From the NCBI GenBank assembly GCA_964500205.1, contig CAZCNS010000003.1, positions 266,861-330,860 on the forward strand: a stretch of 64,000 nucleotides of DNA, given 5' to 3'. Both the position numbers and the translations under genes were made by a program. Below the pieces are notes generated by a model that was given only the letters and a program-made list of their open reading frames with translations, ran no database searches and was not told the DNA's origin. Positions 33,496 to 42,666 of this stretch are shown in pieces (within the stretch, counting starts at the first letter, position 1; each line of letters begins with the position of its first letter). This DNA is from UBA10329 sp964500205. GTDB taxonomy: Bacteria > Bacteroidota > Bacteroidia > UBA10329.

Positions 33496-34311
33496 TCATC
33501 TGAAACCAAGTTTCCACAACACGGCCTTGGGGTAGTAGGAATACTTGCGCTTGCTGCGCTCCCATCGCGTGCTGACACGTTGCAGCGCGGTCATGCACTT
33601 GATGTGAAGGCCGGCCTCGGATGTCACTTCCTGCAACATGGTATGCTTGCGCTCCTCCAGTCTGCCTGCTTCCATGTCGCTTTGTGTCTTGGTGCCCGGC
33701 AACATGCGGAAGTTGCCCCAGTCGCGGTTCACATAGGCGAGTTCCGTGCTGAGGCAGACCCTTGCGATGAACTCCAGATCCATGTTCATGTGGTTCTGCT
33801 CGTTGTAGAAGCCCACCTCGTCATGCAATGACTTTCTGTAGAAATACGCGGTAGGATTGACTGGAAGACGTCTTCCGCTCAGAATATGCCACGGACGGCA
33901 AGGGTTCGGACGGTTCACATAAACGAGCTTGCCATCAGCATCCCAGACCTTGCAGTTACCCACGAGGAAGTCCGGTGCGTCCGATTGTGACAGCAATCCG
34001 CACACCTCGTTGAGCACCCCATCGGAATAGTAGTCATCCACATTGAGGAAGCTGATGTATACTCCCCGCGCCATACGGATGCCCTTGTTCATGGCATCGG
34101 ACTGGCCGCTGTCCTTCTCCGAAATCCAGCGGATGGAAGGGTGAACTGCGGCCAGCCGTTCAATCTCCTCGCGGGTACCGTCCGTGCTGGCACCGTCCAC
34201 CACGACCAGCTCGGCATCAGGGCACTGCTGCGCCAGAAAGTTGTTGATGGCCTGACCGATGTAGGCCCGGTTGTTCAGCACAACGAGTATGACGCTGATG
34301 CGCAGGGTCAT
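33496..34311 (-). CDS. GT2 glycosyltransferase
   Basis: 271-residue family 2 glycosyltransferase of the short WcaA/WcaE-like type. SVILVVLNNRAYIGQAI, VVDGASTDGTREEI, SEKDSGQSDAMNKGI and FLNVDDYYSD are visible. The EKDSGQSDAMNKGI segment is the signature of this subgroup. Its ATG overlaps the stop of the GT4 gene at 34308 by four bases. Donor and acceptor are unknown. Confidence 0.86.
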   Translation of the reverse strand: MTLRISVILVVLNNRAYIGQAINNFLAQQCPDAELVVVDGASTDGTREEIERLAAVHPSIRWISEKDSGQSDAMNKGIRMARGVYISFLNVDDYYSDGVLNEVCGLLSQSDAPDFLVGNCKVWDADGKLVYVNRPNPCRPWHILSGRRLPVNPTAYFYRKSLHDEVGFYNEQNHMNMDLEFIARVCLSTELAYVNRDWGNFRMLPGTKTQSDMEAGRLEERKHTMLQEVTSEAGLHIKCMTALQRVSTRWERSKRKYSYYPKAVLWKLGFR

Positions 34312-35633
34312 TTTCTTCTTTGCCTCAATGATGCGTACAAATCACGGTATCGGCTGACCATTAGTTCAAGCGAATGGTCCTTCCGCACCTTCTCCACAGC
34401 CAAGAAACGCATGTTCTCCTTCTGTTGCGTGTCCAAAGCACGGAAATCCGCCACTTTCCGCATGAATGCCTCGGGATTGTGATGGTCATCCACCAAAAAG
34501 CCGTTGACACCGTCCGTGATCACCTCCGGGATGCCTGCAATGCTGGAGGCTACCACGGGCAGACCCGTTGCCATGGCCTCCAGCACCACCAATGGCATAT
34601 TGTCGGCCTTGGTGGGATAGACCATCAGGTCGGCCGCTGCATAAAGCTGCGCCATCTGCTGCTCATCGGTGACGGGCGGCACAGGCAGATGGCGGTCGTT
34701 TCGCGCGGACGCTCGGTCTCCGATAGTGACCATGACCATGTTACCCTCTTCCGGGAGCATATCGCAGATAGACCTGATGATGCTGCCGCCTTTGTAGGGA
34801 TTGTCCGTGCCAGCTTCGGCCGCATACAACAAAATGAACGCATCCTTTGGCAGACCCAATGCCGCTCGCACCTCCAGCTTTTCCATCGGGCGGAAAACCG
34901 AAGTGTCGATGCCATTGTGAATCACGGATACTTCCAATTCCTTCAAAGCCGAACGCTTGACACGCTCCGCTAACCAGTGGGACGGGCAGACCAGATGCAC
35001 CCCAGCCTTCTTGAAGTATCCGGCCTTGAGTCGCAGCATGTCAGCGGTGCGGTCGGCAGTAACGGCAGGGTAAGAAGACAGGTCGGGGCAGTTGCCGCAA
35101 CCGGCAAGCCAGCGCTCACAGCCCATGGTGAAGCCGCAATGACCCGTGATGGCGTGCTCATCATGCAATGTCCAAACAGCGTGACGACCCATGGTCAGTG
35201 CGGGCATGACCGCATAGGAGAAGTACCCCACATGCAGGTTGTGGAAATGCACGATGTCGCACTCGGAGAACGCGGGGTCGCGGAGCAAGGCCAAGGGTTC
35301 AAGCCGTGCGAGATCAAGCCAGCCTCCCTCCTGTTCTGCCCTATTCAGATAGTAATCCGCCCTGCCATTCCTCGACATCGGGGGCATTCGCAGCACCCGA
35401 CCCCCTGCTTCCGTCTGCATGACATTGACGAACATGCGGGTCGGCTGGCCCTTGTCCACCTCGCGGGCCAAGGTCCAAGCGATTTTCGCAGCCCCGCCTG
35501 AACGGTCATGGGAATTGATGACCGCAATACCACGGTTGGGTTTCCCCGCTGGGGTTTTCATCGTCCTGTAGCGCACGATGGCATCCACTGCGAATGGCAG
35601 TTGGGACTTCAGCAATGCAACCAGTCTCGACAT
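34308..35633 (-). CDS. GT4 glycosyltransferase (tandem paralogue 1)
   Basis: 441-residue GT-B enzyme of family 4. The donor-binding E-x7-E motif is near YPTKADNMPLVVLEAMATG, and NGIDTSVFRP marks the start of the C-terminal domain. The N-terminal half has HDEHAITGHCGF and CERWLAGCGNCPDL, a His/Cys-rich pattern typical of a subgroup of Bacteroidota GT4 enzymes. It is clearly paralogous to the next gene (35657-36976), with shared blocks such as RAEQEGGWLDLARLEPLALL. Start overlaps nothing upstream; 23 bases separate it from its paralogue. Confidence 0.87.
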   Translation of the reverse strand: MSRLVALLKSQLPFAVDAIVRYRTMKTPAGKPNRGIAVINSHDRSGGAAKIAWTLAREVDKGQPTRMFVNVMQTEAGGRVLRMPPMSRNGRADYYLNRAEQEGGWLDLARLEPLALLRDPAFSECDIVHFHNLHVGYFSYAVMPALTMGRHAVWTLHDEHAITGHCGFTMGCERWLAGCGNCPDLSSYPAVTADRTADMLRLKAGYFKKAGVHLVCPSHWLAERVKRSALKELEVSVIHNGIDTSVFRPMEKLEVRAALGLPKDAFILLYAAEAGTDNPYKGGSIIRSICDMLPEEGNMVMVTIGDRASARNDRHLPVPPVTDEQQMAQLYAAADLMVYPTKADNMPLVVLEAMATGLPVVASSIAGIPEVITDGVNGFLVDDHHNPEAFMRKVADFRALDTQQKENMRFLAVEKVRKDHSLELMVSRYRDLYASLRQRRK

Positions 35634-35656
35634 TAACTTTTTAATTCAGTATACGG

Positions 35657-36976
35657 CTACAATGAATTATTCATCAATTCCTTATATAGTCCCATGTAAG
35701 ACTCCTGCATCCTTTTCATGCTGAAACACTGCGTGACAGTGGAATGCGCTTCACGGGCAAGTTCCGACCTGCCGTCCTCCGACATTTCCCGGTACACGGC
35801 AATCTGCGACATGAAGGCATCGGCACTGTCAAAATCGGTGACAAGGTAGCCGTTGCTTCCATGGGTGATGATCTCCGGAATACCTCCGATGGCAGAGGCC
35901 ACCACAGGGGTTCCACACGCCATCGACTCTAACACCACCAATGGCAGGTTGTCCGCTTTTGTGGGATACAACAACATATCGCAGGCTGCATAGACCTTAG
36001 CCATAGTACCCTCGTCCCGTACCGGAGGAATTTGGAAATGCCGCTCGTTGACCTTCGCAGACCTGTCACCGATGGTCACCACGGCCATGTCCCCCGCCCC
36101 TTCAAGACGGGCGGTGACTTCGCGCACCACTGCCCCACCCTTGTAGGGCGTGTCGACCCCCATCTCAGCAGCATAAAGCAGCAGGAAGGTATTCTGCGGA
36201 AGTCCGAGCTCCGCCCGCGCTGATTGCTGGTCCCTTGGCCTGAAGACCGATGTGTCAATCCCATTAGGGATAACCCTCACATCTTCCAACTTCGGGAAGG
36301 CCTGCCTGACGCGATTTGCTAGCCACATTGATGGACATACCACATGAAGGTTCGAAAGCGCATAGGCAGCCTCCTTGATTCTGCGCATCTCTGCCGTCCT
36401 GTCCATGATCACGGCTGGATAGGTATCAAGTTTCGGACAGCTTCCACAACCGCGCTGCCACTGGTCACAACCAAGGGTCACAGCACAATGACCTGTCAGC
36501 ATGTGCTCATCATGCAATGTCCAGACAGCATGCCTACCCTGCGATAAGAGCGGGAGCAATGCGTAAGAGAAGTACCCACCATGAAGGTTATGGAAATGAA
36601 TGATATCGCTCGACCTGAAGTGCTGATCTCCCAGCAGAGCCAATGGCTCCAGCCGTGCGAGATCGAGCCAACCTCCCTCCTGCTCTGCCCTATCGATGTA
36701 ATAGTCAAACCGGCCATTGGCCCTTGGAGGGAGAGGACGCACCCAATCCTCATCAGACCTTTTGTACCGCACATAAAGCCTGACGTCCTTCGACTTCTGC
36801 AGCCCCTTGGCCAATGTGTAAGCCACCTTGGCCGCCCCACCTGCAAGGTCGTGTGTGTTGATGAAGGAAATTCTACCACCACCCTCAGCCGAAGACTTTG
36901 GTGGGGGCGTCATCGCCAGCCGAAACTTCACGATGTCAGGCACCAACGGGGTGATGAACTTTGCGAGTCGCGACAT
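35657..36976 (-). CDS. GT4 glycosyltransferase (tandem paralogue 2)
   Basis: 439-residue GT-B enzyme sharing the architecture and many exact blocks with the gene at 34308-35633: MSRL start, GGAAKVAYTLAKGLQ, RAEQEGGWLDLARLEPLALL, HDEHMLTGHCAV, WQRGCGSCPKL, NGIDTSVFRP and YPTKADNLPLVVLESMACG. The two genes appear to be an old tandem duplication that may now transfer different sugars or make different linkages. Its ATG overlaps the preceding stop by one base (TGATG). Confidence 0.87.
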   Translation of the reverse strand: MSRLAKFITPLVPDIVKFRLAMTPPPKSSAEGGGRISFINTHDLAGGAAKVAYTLAKGLQKSKDVRLYVRYKRSDEDWVRPLPPRANGRFDYYIDRAEQEGGWLDLARLEPLALLGDQHFRSSDIIHFHNLHGGYFSYALLPLLSQGRHAVWTLHDEHMLTGHCAVTLGCDQWQRGCGSCPKLDTYPAVIMDRTAEMRRIKEAAYALSNLHVVCPSMWLANRVRQAFPKLEDVRVIPNGIDTSVFRPRDQQSARAELGLPQNTFLLLYAAEMGVDTPYKGGAVVREVTARLEGAGDMAVVTIGDRSAKVNERHFQIPPVRDEGTMAKVYAACDMLLYPTKADNLPLVVLESMACGTPVVASAIGGIPEIITHGSNGYLVTDFDSADAFMSQIAVYREMSEDGRSELAREAHSTVTQCFSMKRMQESYMGLYKELMNNSL

Positions 36977-37827
36977 CAGCTTTCTTTTTCCTCAAGAAAA
37001 CCCAACAGACCGAACGAGCGGATCAGCCCGATCAGCCTTGAAGCCCTGATCTTCTCGCGCAGAACATCAAAGCGTCTGCTCTCGGCCCGAAGCTCTTGCA
37101 GTTCATCAAAGTCCTCCATCAGATGCGGGAAATGCTCCTGCATCACCGACCGCCTCTCCTCACGGATGAGCGGGAGCTGCATAGGGTCGGCACTGATCCC
37201 GTCCAATGCGAAAACGGCCACCGGCACATCCGCATGACGGCAAGTGGCATTGTGGGCGTACAGCGCCAGCATGAAGAACTTCCAGTCGGCACTGATCCTT
37301 ATGGATTCGTCATACAGTCCCACCTTATCAAACAATCCCTTGCGGATGAAGGTGGATGAGTGCGGTAGGGTGTCTTTGTGCATGAACGAGAACCGCAGCT
37401 TTTCGGGATACGGCTTGAGCCAGTGAAGGCCATCGTTGCGGACAAGCGTGTCGCGGCCATACACGAGGTCGTGTTCCCCAAGGAATGGCGCTATGTTGCC
37501 CAAAGTGCCGCTGCCCACCAGTCGGTCACCGCTGTTGAGGAAGAGCAGGTAGTCCCCTTTCGCGAGGGCAATGCCTTTGTTCATGGCATTGTAAATCCCT
37601 TTGTCAGGCTCGGAAACGGAACTGGGGGAGAGGTGCGGGTATTCGCGCACCAATTCCGCGCTGCCATCATCAGAATCCCCATCAACAACGATGTGCTCGA
37701 AGTCAGTGAAATCCTGTGCTGCAACGCTGTCGAGTGTGGCGCGGAGGCCCGCAAGGTTGTTCCTGTTCACCGTGATGATGGTGACCAAGGGACGGCCTGA
37801 TGGGGATGTTCCTGCCTGATCCATCAT
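36976..37827 (-). CDS. GT2 glycosyltransferase
   Basis: 283-residue family 2 glycosyltransferase. TIITVNRNNLAGLRATLDSV, VVDGDSDDGSAELV, SEPDKGIYNAMNKGI and LFLNSGDRL show the short WcaE-like subgroup. A C-terminal basic helix (REKIRASRLIGLIRSF) may dock it to the membrane. It lies immediately after the gene at 37828 and overlaps the next by one base, so it is translated in the same run. Confidence 0.86.
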   Translation of the reverse strand: MMDQAGTSPSGRPLVTIITVNRNNLAGLRATLDSVAAQDFTDFEHIVVDGDSDDGSAELVREYPHLSPSSVSEPDKGIYNAMNKGIALAKGDYLLFLNSGDRLVGSGTLGNIAPFLGEHDLVYGRDTLVRNDGLHWLKPYPEKLRFSFMHKDTLPHSSTFIRKGLFDKVGLYDESIRISADWKFFMLALYAHNATCRHADVPVAVFALDGISADPMQLPLIREERRSVMQEHFPHLMEDFDELQELRAESRRFDVLREKIRASRLIGLIRSFGLLGFLEEKES

Positions 37828-39066
37828 TCAGCGGGGTTTGGCGGCAAGGCGGTCAAATTCGGCATAGAGGGCCGGGAGATGGCGGTACACGTCACGGCCG
37901 GCCATGATGTGCTCACGTTGCATACGGCCGAGTTCCTTGGCGAAATCACCGTCCATGAGCACCCTTTGGGAAAAGTCTGCGAATGCGTTCACATCGTGAA
38001 AGTATGGTTCGGGCAACTCCCCCTGCGGCCAAGAGCGATCCAGCGTCTCGAAATCGAAGAAGGCATGGGGCACACCCGCCAGCATCAGCTCAATGCCAGC
38101 GTAGCCGCCCAGATGGCGCATGAAACCCTGCTGCCACACCAGGCCGATGCCCTTCTCTGCACAGGCCTCGGCAATGTTCTCCGCGTGGCCCTCGAAGGTG
38201 ATGTGCTTCTCGATACCGAGTATATGGATGGTCTTGAGCAGCATATCCTTCGTGATTGCTGAGATTCCCCGGTCGGCAACCGCCCCGAAATGGTGCAGAT
38301 GCACATTCATTCCTTTGGAAACCATGAGATGAAGGGCGAAGAGGAACGGCTCCACGGGTTTCAATGGGCTGATGCGGGTGAAAAGTCCCAACCTCAAAAC
38401 CCCATCAGTCGCCCTGTCCATATTGAGTGGCTGAAAATCAGAAATATCGAGGATGAGCGGCACATTGATGAGCCTGTACCCGTTGGTGAAATAGCTCAGT
38501 TCGTTCTTCTGCATGACCTCATCCCACCCTGCCACGAAGGAGTACACCCGCCCCCTGTCATAATCCTCGAACTGACTGCGGGGATGGGTCTGTGAGCTCG
38601 CGGTCATCACGTAGGTCATCACTTTGTCGAGGTCACTGACGGCATCCTTGACAAAGCAGAAATCGTACTCCGTGACATTCACTACGTCATACGAGTCGAG
38701 GAAATCGGAAAGCCGACTCAGATGCTTCGGTGCAACCCTCACTGCCATGAAATCGAGCAGATGCTGAAGTGGGTTGCGCTTGGACAGTCTTGTCTTCGAC
38801 CTTCCAATCCAGTGGTGAAAGCGGTGCCATGTCCCACCGACCTCGCTCATCGGATAAATCCTGTTCACGCATTGTTCCACAAGCGGGAAATAATGCTCAC
38901 TTGGAAACATGCCCTCCGCCCTATCCAGCGGTATTGGAATCAGGACGTCCACATGATAGCGTTCCCTGTCAATGGCGCGTATCAGCTCGTATTGAAAACG
39001 TTGCGCACCCGCCTGCACGAAGTCGCGCATCAAAAAAAGTAGACGGGGCTTCATGGGTTCATCCAT
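37828..39066 (-). CDS. GT-B glycosyltransferase-like protein
   Basis: 412-residue protein that looks like a GT-B glycosyltransferase. The N-terminal LLFLMRDFVQAGAQRFQYEL has the small-residue loop of GT4-like enzymes, and the C-terminal part holds RLGLFTRISPLKPVEPF and KHITFEGHAENIAEACAEKG, the expected family 4 core. The acidic donor motif is weak (GYAGIELMLAGVPHAFFDFE has one Glu in place of the usual E-x7-E), so activity is uncertain. ATG 39066 overlaps the previous stop in TAATG; an ATG at 39054 is also possible. Confidence 0.72.
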   Translation of the reverse strand: MDEPMKPRLLFLMRDFVQAGAQRFQYELIRAIDRERYHVDVLIPIPLDRAEGMFPSEHYFPLVEQCVNRIYPMSEVGGTWHRFHHWIGRSKTRLSKRNPLQHLLDFMAVRVAPKHLSRLSDFLDSYDVVNVTEYDFCFVKDAVSDLDKVMTYVMTASSQTHPRSQFEDYDRGRVYSFVAGWDEVMQKNELSYFTNGYRLINVPLILDISDFQPLNMDRATDGVLRLGLFTRISPLKPVEPFLFALHLMVSKGMNVHLHHFGAVADRGISAITKDMLLKTIHILGIEKHITFEGHAENIAEACAEKGIGLVWQQGFMRHLGGYAGIELMLAGVPHAFFDFETLDRSWPQGELPEPYFHDVNAFADFSQRVLMDGDFAKELGRMQREHIMAGRDVYRHLPALYAEFDRLAAKPR

Positions 39067-39707
39067 TAACGCTCTTTCCTCAACAACCGGGCGGGACATC
39101 CGACATAAACACCCGGTTTGGTGAGGTCTGCAACCACCACCGCCCCTGCACCGGTGGAAACTTCGTCATGGACTTTCAAACCATCGGACAGAATAGTCCC
39201 AACACCAAGAAACACTGCTTTCCCAACAGTGCAATTCCCGGCAATGGTCACACCCGGGGCTAAAACGGAATGCGCACCGACAGCACTATCGTGCGCAATA
39301 TGAGTACCATTGAAAATAAGGACGTTAGCACCGATTTTGGCATTCATTCCCACTGTGCATCCTGGATGAATCAGCACCCCATTGCCTAACCTTGCAGAAA
39401 GGTCAATTGTAACCGATGGGTGAATCAGGTTCGCGAAAGGGATGCTTGATGAAAACCTGACATAAATCTCTTCCCTTACCTTGAAATAACGGTAACCGAT
39501 TCCAACGAAAAGCATATCGAACAATCCCTCTTCGAAAGAGGACATTATATCAGGTATCCCCCCAAACACCGGCAGATGATTGATGTAGGTTCCAGCTTGA
39601 ATCGTGTCATCGAAAAACCCCGCCACCTCCAATCCTCCGAAGCCCAGTGCATGGTGCGCAACCTGTCTACCCAGATCCCCGGCTCCGATGATGGCAAGTC
39701 TTTTCAT
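39066..39707 (-). CDS. NeuD/PglD-family acetyltransferase
   Basis: 213-residue sugar O- or N-acetyltransferase. Residues 1 to about 85 form a Rossmann-like nucleotide-sugar binding domain (MKRLAIIGAGDLGRQVAHHA). The rest is a hexapeptide beta-helix (LIHPSVTIDLSARLGNGVLI, GTHIAHDSAVGAHSVLAPG, GVYVGCPARLLRK). The His in NGTHIAHDS is the likely catalytic base. NeuD acetylates sialic acid and PglD a UDP-4-amino sugar; either is possible. It overlaps wbqC by four bases, consistent with joint action on one sugar. Confidence 0.85.
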   Translation of the reverse strand: MKRLAIIGAGDLGRQVAHHALGFGGLEVAGFFDDTIQAGTYINHLPVFGGIPDIMSSFEEGLFDMLFVGIGYRYFKVREEIYVRFSSSIPFANLIHPSVTIDLSARLGNGVLIHPGCTVGMNAKIGANVLIFNGTHIAHDSAVGAHSVLAPGVTIAGNCTVGKAVFLGVGTILSDGLKVHDEVSTGAGAVVVADLTKPGVYVGCPARLLRKER

Positions 39708-40402
39708 CGCTCATTTGAGATCAATGACAGGTCGGCCCCAGCGTTGAACAACAGGTCAACCACCGAAACCTCATGTTTGAAAGGCGGGAACAGTTGCGGG
39801 TACTCCGGGTAATAGGAGTAGTCCATCCAAGTCACCGTGACTCCTTTGCTGTTGAACAGTCCCATGTCAAGGTAGTCCTTTGCCGATGGCCCCGAAATAT
39901 ACTCCGTGCCGCCCAGTTTGAGCACCGCGTCCACCAGTCTCTCCGACCTGTCGCCCTCCAGGTTGAGGCTACGGGAGTCGATGACCTCGGTGCTGATGCC
40001 CAGCATGTCGCGCACAGCGAGCAGCAGTTGCAGGTTTATCTCGGAGAGGAACGGGGTGGCAAGACTCTCGTAAACTGACTCCAGCACAGGGAAAATCTCC
40101 TTGAAAAACGGGGCCTTGGCGTAGTTCATCTGTAGGGTGCGCAGGTGCTTCACCGCCCATTTGGGGTCGGTCACCTCGGTCTCGAAGATGCGCTGCGAGA
40201 GGCTGCGCTGCCTCACCGGTATGGTGATCCACTGCGGGCCGTTGGGGGTCTTGATGATGTTGCGGTTGCGCCAGTCGTTCTTGGTGTACTGCACCTCATC
40301 GTAAATGACCAGCACATCGGCTCTTGCCATCAGGTCGAAATACCCCTTCCAAGGGATGTAATTCGATTGGATGATGGCGACCTTCTTCATTTCCCGCATC
40401 AT
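39704..40402 (-). CDS. WbqC family protein
   Basis: 232-residue WbqC-like protein. The N-terminus KKVAIIQSNYIPWKGYFDLM and the segment YDEVQYTKNDWRNRNII with PQWITIPV are diagnostic of the family. WbqC proteins are common in O-antigen and capsule loci, and a role in making a modified amino sugar is suspected, but the reaction is not settled to my knowledge. Start ATG 40402 overlaps the ABC ATPase stop by four bases (ATGA); ATG 40390 directly before KKVAIIQ is an alternative. Confidence 0.85.
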   Translation of the reverse strand: MMREMKKVAIIQSNYIPWKGYFDLMARADVLVIYDEVQYTKNDWRNRNIIKTPNGPQWITIPVRQRSLSQRIFETEVTDPKWAVKHLRTLQMNYAKAPFFKEIFPVLESVYESLATPFLSEINLQLLLAVRDMLGISTEVIDSRSLNLEGDRSERLVDAVLKLGGTEYISGPSAKDYLDMGLFNSKGVTVTWMDYSYYPEYPQLFPPFKHEVSVVDLLFNAGADLSLISNER

Positions 40403-41646
40403 TTCCCTTCCGTCCACTCCAACCTCGGCCTCACCACCCCGTTGATCTTGCCCATGTATGCGTGTTCTCGTTTCACATCGTCAACCAGGAACGAGATGAG
40501 CCGTTCGTGGCCGTAGAGCGGTTGCATCTCCTCGGTGGAAAGGTAAAGGTTCACCGAGTATGCGCCATCATTGAGAAACCGTGCGGGAATGGTGCAGCTG
40601 ACCGTGAATTCTTTACCATGCGCTGCATCTGCCATGGTGCCAGAGCCGAAAACGATGATGTCCTGCGCGTTGAGCAGGTCGTAGATGACCCTGACACGGC
40701 CCTCACCAGTCTGGTTGAGGATCCTGAAACGCAGCACAACGGGGTCTTCCACGGTCAAGTGGGCAGGGTCGGCCTCGGCCATCATCACCCGCACCCTGTC
40801 GTTGCCGGGCGCGTCCTGCGGACTACTGAACTCGATGCGGCTCTCCAACTTGCCGTCATTGAGCTTGAGGTAATGGCCCACCGCGTCATCGGCTCTGCCC
40901 TCGAATGCCACCTTGCCGTTCACCAACAGGATGCCGCGTGTGCAGAGCAGCCCGACTGCCGCCATGTTGTGACTCACGAAAAGGATGGTGCGGCCTTCGT
41001 TGCGCGAGATGTCGCCCATTTTCCCCAAACAACGTTTTTGGAACTCCGCATCACCAACAGCCAGTACCTCGTCCACGATGAGGATCTCTGGCTCCAAGTG
41101 GGCGGCCACCGCGAAGGCGAGGCGCACGTACATGCCGCTGCTGTAGCGTTTCACGGGCGTTTCGAGGTAACGCTCCACCCCCGCAAAGTCCACGATCTCG
41201 TCCAGTTTCCGGGTGATCTCGTGCCGCTTCATGCCCATGATGGCACCGTTGAGGTAGATGTTGTCGCGGCCCGTGAGCTCAGGGTGAAATCCAGTGCCCA
41301 CCTCCAGCAGGCTTGCAATGCGTCCTTTCACCTTGATGTTGCCCAGCGTTGGTGCCGTGACACGTGACAGTAGCTTGAGCATGGTGCTTTTGCCGGCCCC
41401 GTTCTTGCCGATGATGCCAAGCACCTCGCCCTGCTGCACATCGAAATTGATGTCACGCAGTGCCCAAACGTAGTTACCACTACCAATAGAGGAGCGGTCG
41501 TTCTCTTCCCCCAGTTTCAGCGTGGGATCCTCCTTACCGCGCACACGGTGCCACCAGCCTTCGAGGTCATCCCGCAGCGTGCCTGTACCCACAAGCCCCA
41601 GCCTGTAGTGCTTAGACACGTTCTCTACCTTGATGACTGTGGACAT
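40399..41646 (-). CDS. wzt: Polysaccharide ABC exporter ATPase, Wzt-like
   Basis: 415-residue ATPase of the ABC-2 type polysaccharide exporters (Wzt/TagH). Walker A is GIIGKNGAGKST, the signature is YSSGMYVRLAFAVAAHLEP and Walker B LIVDEVLAVGD. Residues about 265-415 form a C-terminal domain of the Wzt type (RVMMAEADPAHLTVEDPVVL, FRILNQTGEGRVRVIYDLL) that in related systems recognises the terminal modification of the finished glycan chain. It couples ATP hydrolysis to export of undecaprenyl-linked polysaccharide with the permease at 41800-42666. The two are separated by a repeat-filled gap of 153 bases, so they may be transcribed together despite the spacing. Confidence 0.9.
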   Translation of the reverse strand: MSTVIKVENVSKHYRLGLVGTGTLRDDLEGWWHRVRGKEDPTLKLGEENDRSSIGSGNYVWALRDINFDVQQGEVLGIIGKNGAGKSTMLKLLSRVTAPTLGNIKVKGRIASLLEVGTGFHPELTGRDNIYLNGAIMGMKRHEITRKLDEIVDFAGVERYLETPVKRYSSGMYVRLAFAVAAHLEPEILIVDEVLAVGDAEFQKRCLGKMGDISRNEGRTILFVSHNMAAVGLLCTRGILLVNGKVAFEGRADDAVGHYLKLNDGKLESRIEFSSPQDAPGNDRVRVMMAEADPAHLTVEDPVVLRFRILNQTGEGRVRVIYDLLNAQDIIVFGSGTMADAAHGKEFTVSCTIPARFLNDGAYSVNLYLSTEEMQPLYGHERLISFLVDDVKREHAYMGKINGVVRPRLEWTEGK

Positions 41647-41657
41647 TCTTCTTTTTC

Positions 41658-41785
41658 GAGCTACAAGCCTTTAGCTGCAAGCCATTAGCTGTTTGTAAAT
41701 ATACTTTCTACCACAAAGGTGCAATAACACAAAGGGTCCTTCCTGTTGAAATCCCTCCTTTTGTATTTTCTGCTTTCATGTTTCA
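41658..41785. repeat. Cluster of low-complexity words between wzt and wzm
   Basis: A 153-base gap holds three kinds of word: AGCTACAAGCCTTTAGCTGC with AAGCCATTAGCT at about 41659-41690, CCACAAAGG and CACAAAGGG near 41710-41735, and TTTCTGCTTTCATGTTTCA at 41767-41785, whose complement occurs exactly at 47291-47309. Confidence 0.7.
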
Positions 41786-41799
41786 CATTTCCTCTTTCC

Positions 41800-42666
41800 C
41801 TACACCGTGTCCATAAACGTTTTCTCCGTTCTGTGGAAGAGAACCGTGCCGATGAGTAGGGCCACTACCGTGAAAACACCACTGTAGATCAAGCCACCAA
41901 GGGTGAATGTCCCGCTGCCTGTGAATCCCAGTCTGAAGACCTCAATGAGCGGTGCAATAGGGTTGTAGACCACGAACCATTTGTAAGCATCAGGAATGGC
42001 CGACACAGGATAAATAACAGGCGTGGCGTACATCAGCAGCGATACCCCGAAGCCGATGAAGTACGTCAGGTCACGGTACTTTGTGGTGAAGGAGGAAATA
42101 ATGATACCTACCCCGAGGGCCATTGCGCCCATGAGCAGAACCAGAATAGGGAACAGTGCCACAAATGGGGTGAAATGCAGCTCACTGCCCTCCTGCGAAC
42201 GGTAGTAGAACAGCAGCGCGATGAACATCATCATCTGAATGCTGAACTTGAAAAGATTGGAAATGACCATGGCAACAGGCGCTGCCAGACGCGGAAAATA
42301 AACCTTGCCGAAGATGTTGGCATTGGCGGTGAATGTGGTGGATGCCCCGGTGAAACAGGACGAAAAGTAGTTCCAGAGCGTGGTACCTGCGAGGTAGAAC
42401 ACAGGGGCGGGCACACCGTCCGTGCTTATGCCCGCTATCTTGCTAAACACGAACGTGAACATGATGACCGTGAACAACGGGCTGAGGAAGAACCACAGCG
42501 GCCCGAGCACCGTCTGCTTGTAGGTTGCCACAAGGTCACGCCTGACGAAAATGAGGATAAGATCGCGGTAGTCCCATAGCTCGCGGAGGCGGAGATCCCA
42601 CCACCGGTCACGGGGACCGATAACCATGTCCCAGCTCTCATCATGTCGCCCTACGGTCGAGTTCAC
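41800..42666 (-). CDS. wzm: Polysaccharide ABC exporter permease, Wzm-like
   Basis: 288-residue ABC-2 type permease with an N-terminal amphipathic segment (DLRLRELWDYRDLILIFVRR) and six TM helices. WFFLSPLFTVIMFTFVFSKI and AIPDAYKWFVVYNPIAPLIE with VFRLGF are characteristic of the polysaccharide exporters Wzm/TagG. With the ATPase at 40399-41646 it would move lipid-linked O-polysaccharide or capsule across the inner membrane. The start is GTG at 42666 in a GTGA overlap with gmd, so it is coupled to sugar synthesis. Confidence 0.9.
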   Translation of the reverse strand: MNSTVGRHDESWDMVIGPRDRWWDLRLRELWDYRDLILIFVRRDLVATYKQTVLGPLWFFLSPLFTVIMFTFVFSKIAGISTDGVPAPVFYLAGTTLWNYFSSCFTGASTTFTANANIFGKVYFPRLAAPVAMVISNLFKFSIQMMMFIALLFYYRSQEGSELHFTPFVALFPILVLLMGAMALGVGIIISSFTTKYRDLTYFIGFGVSLLMYATPVIYPVSAIPDAYKWFVVYNPIAPLIEVFRLGFTGSGTFTLGGLIYSGVFTVVALLIGTVLFHRTEKTFMDTV

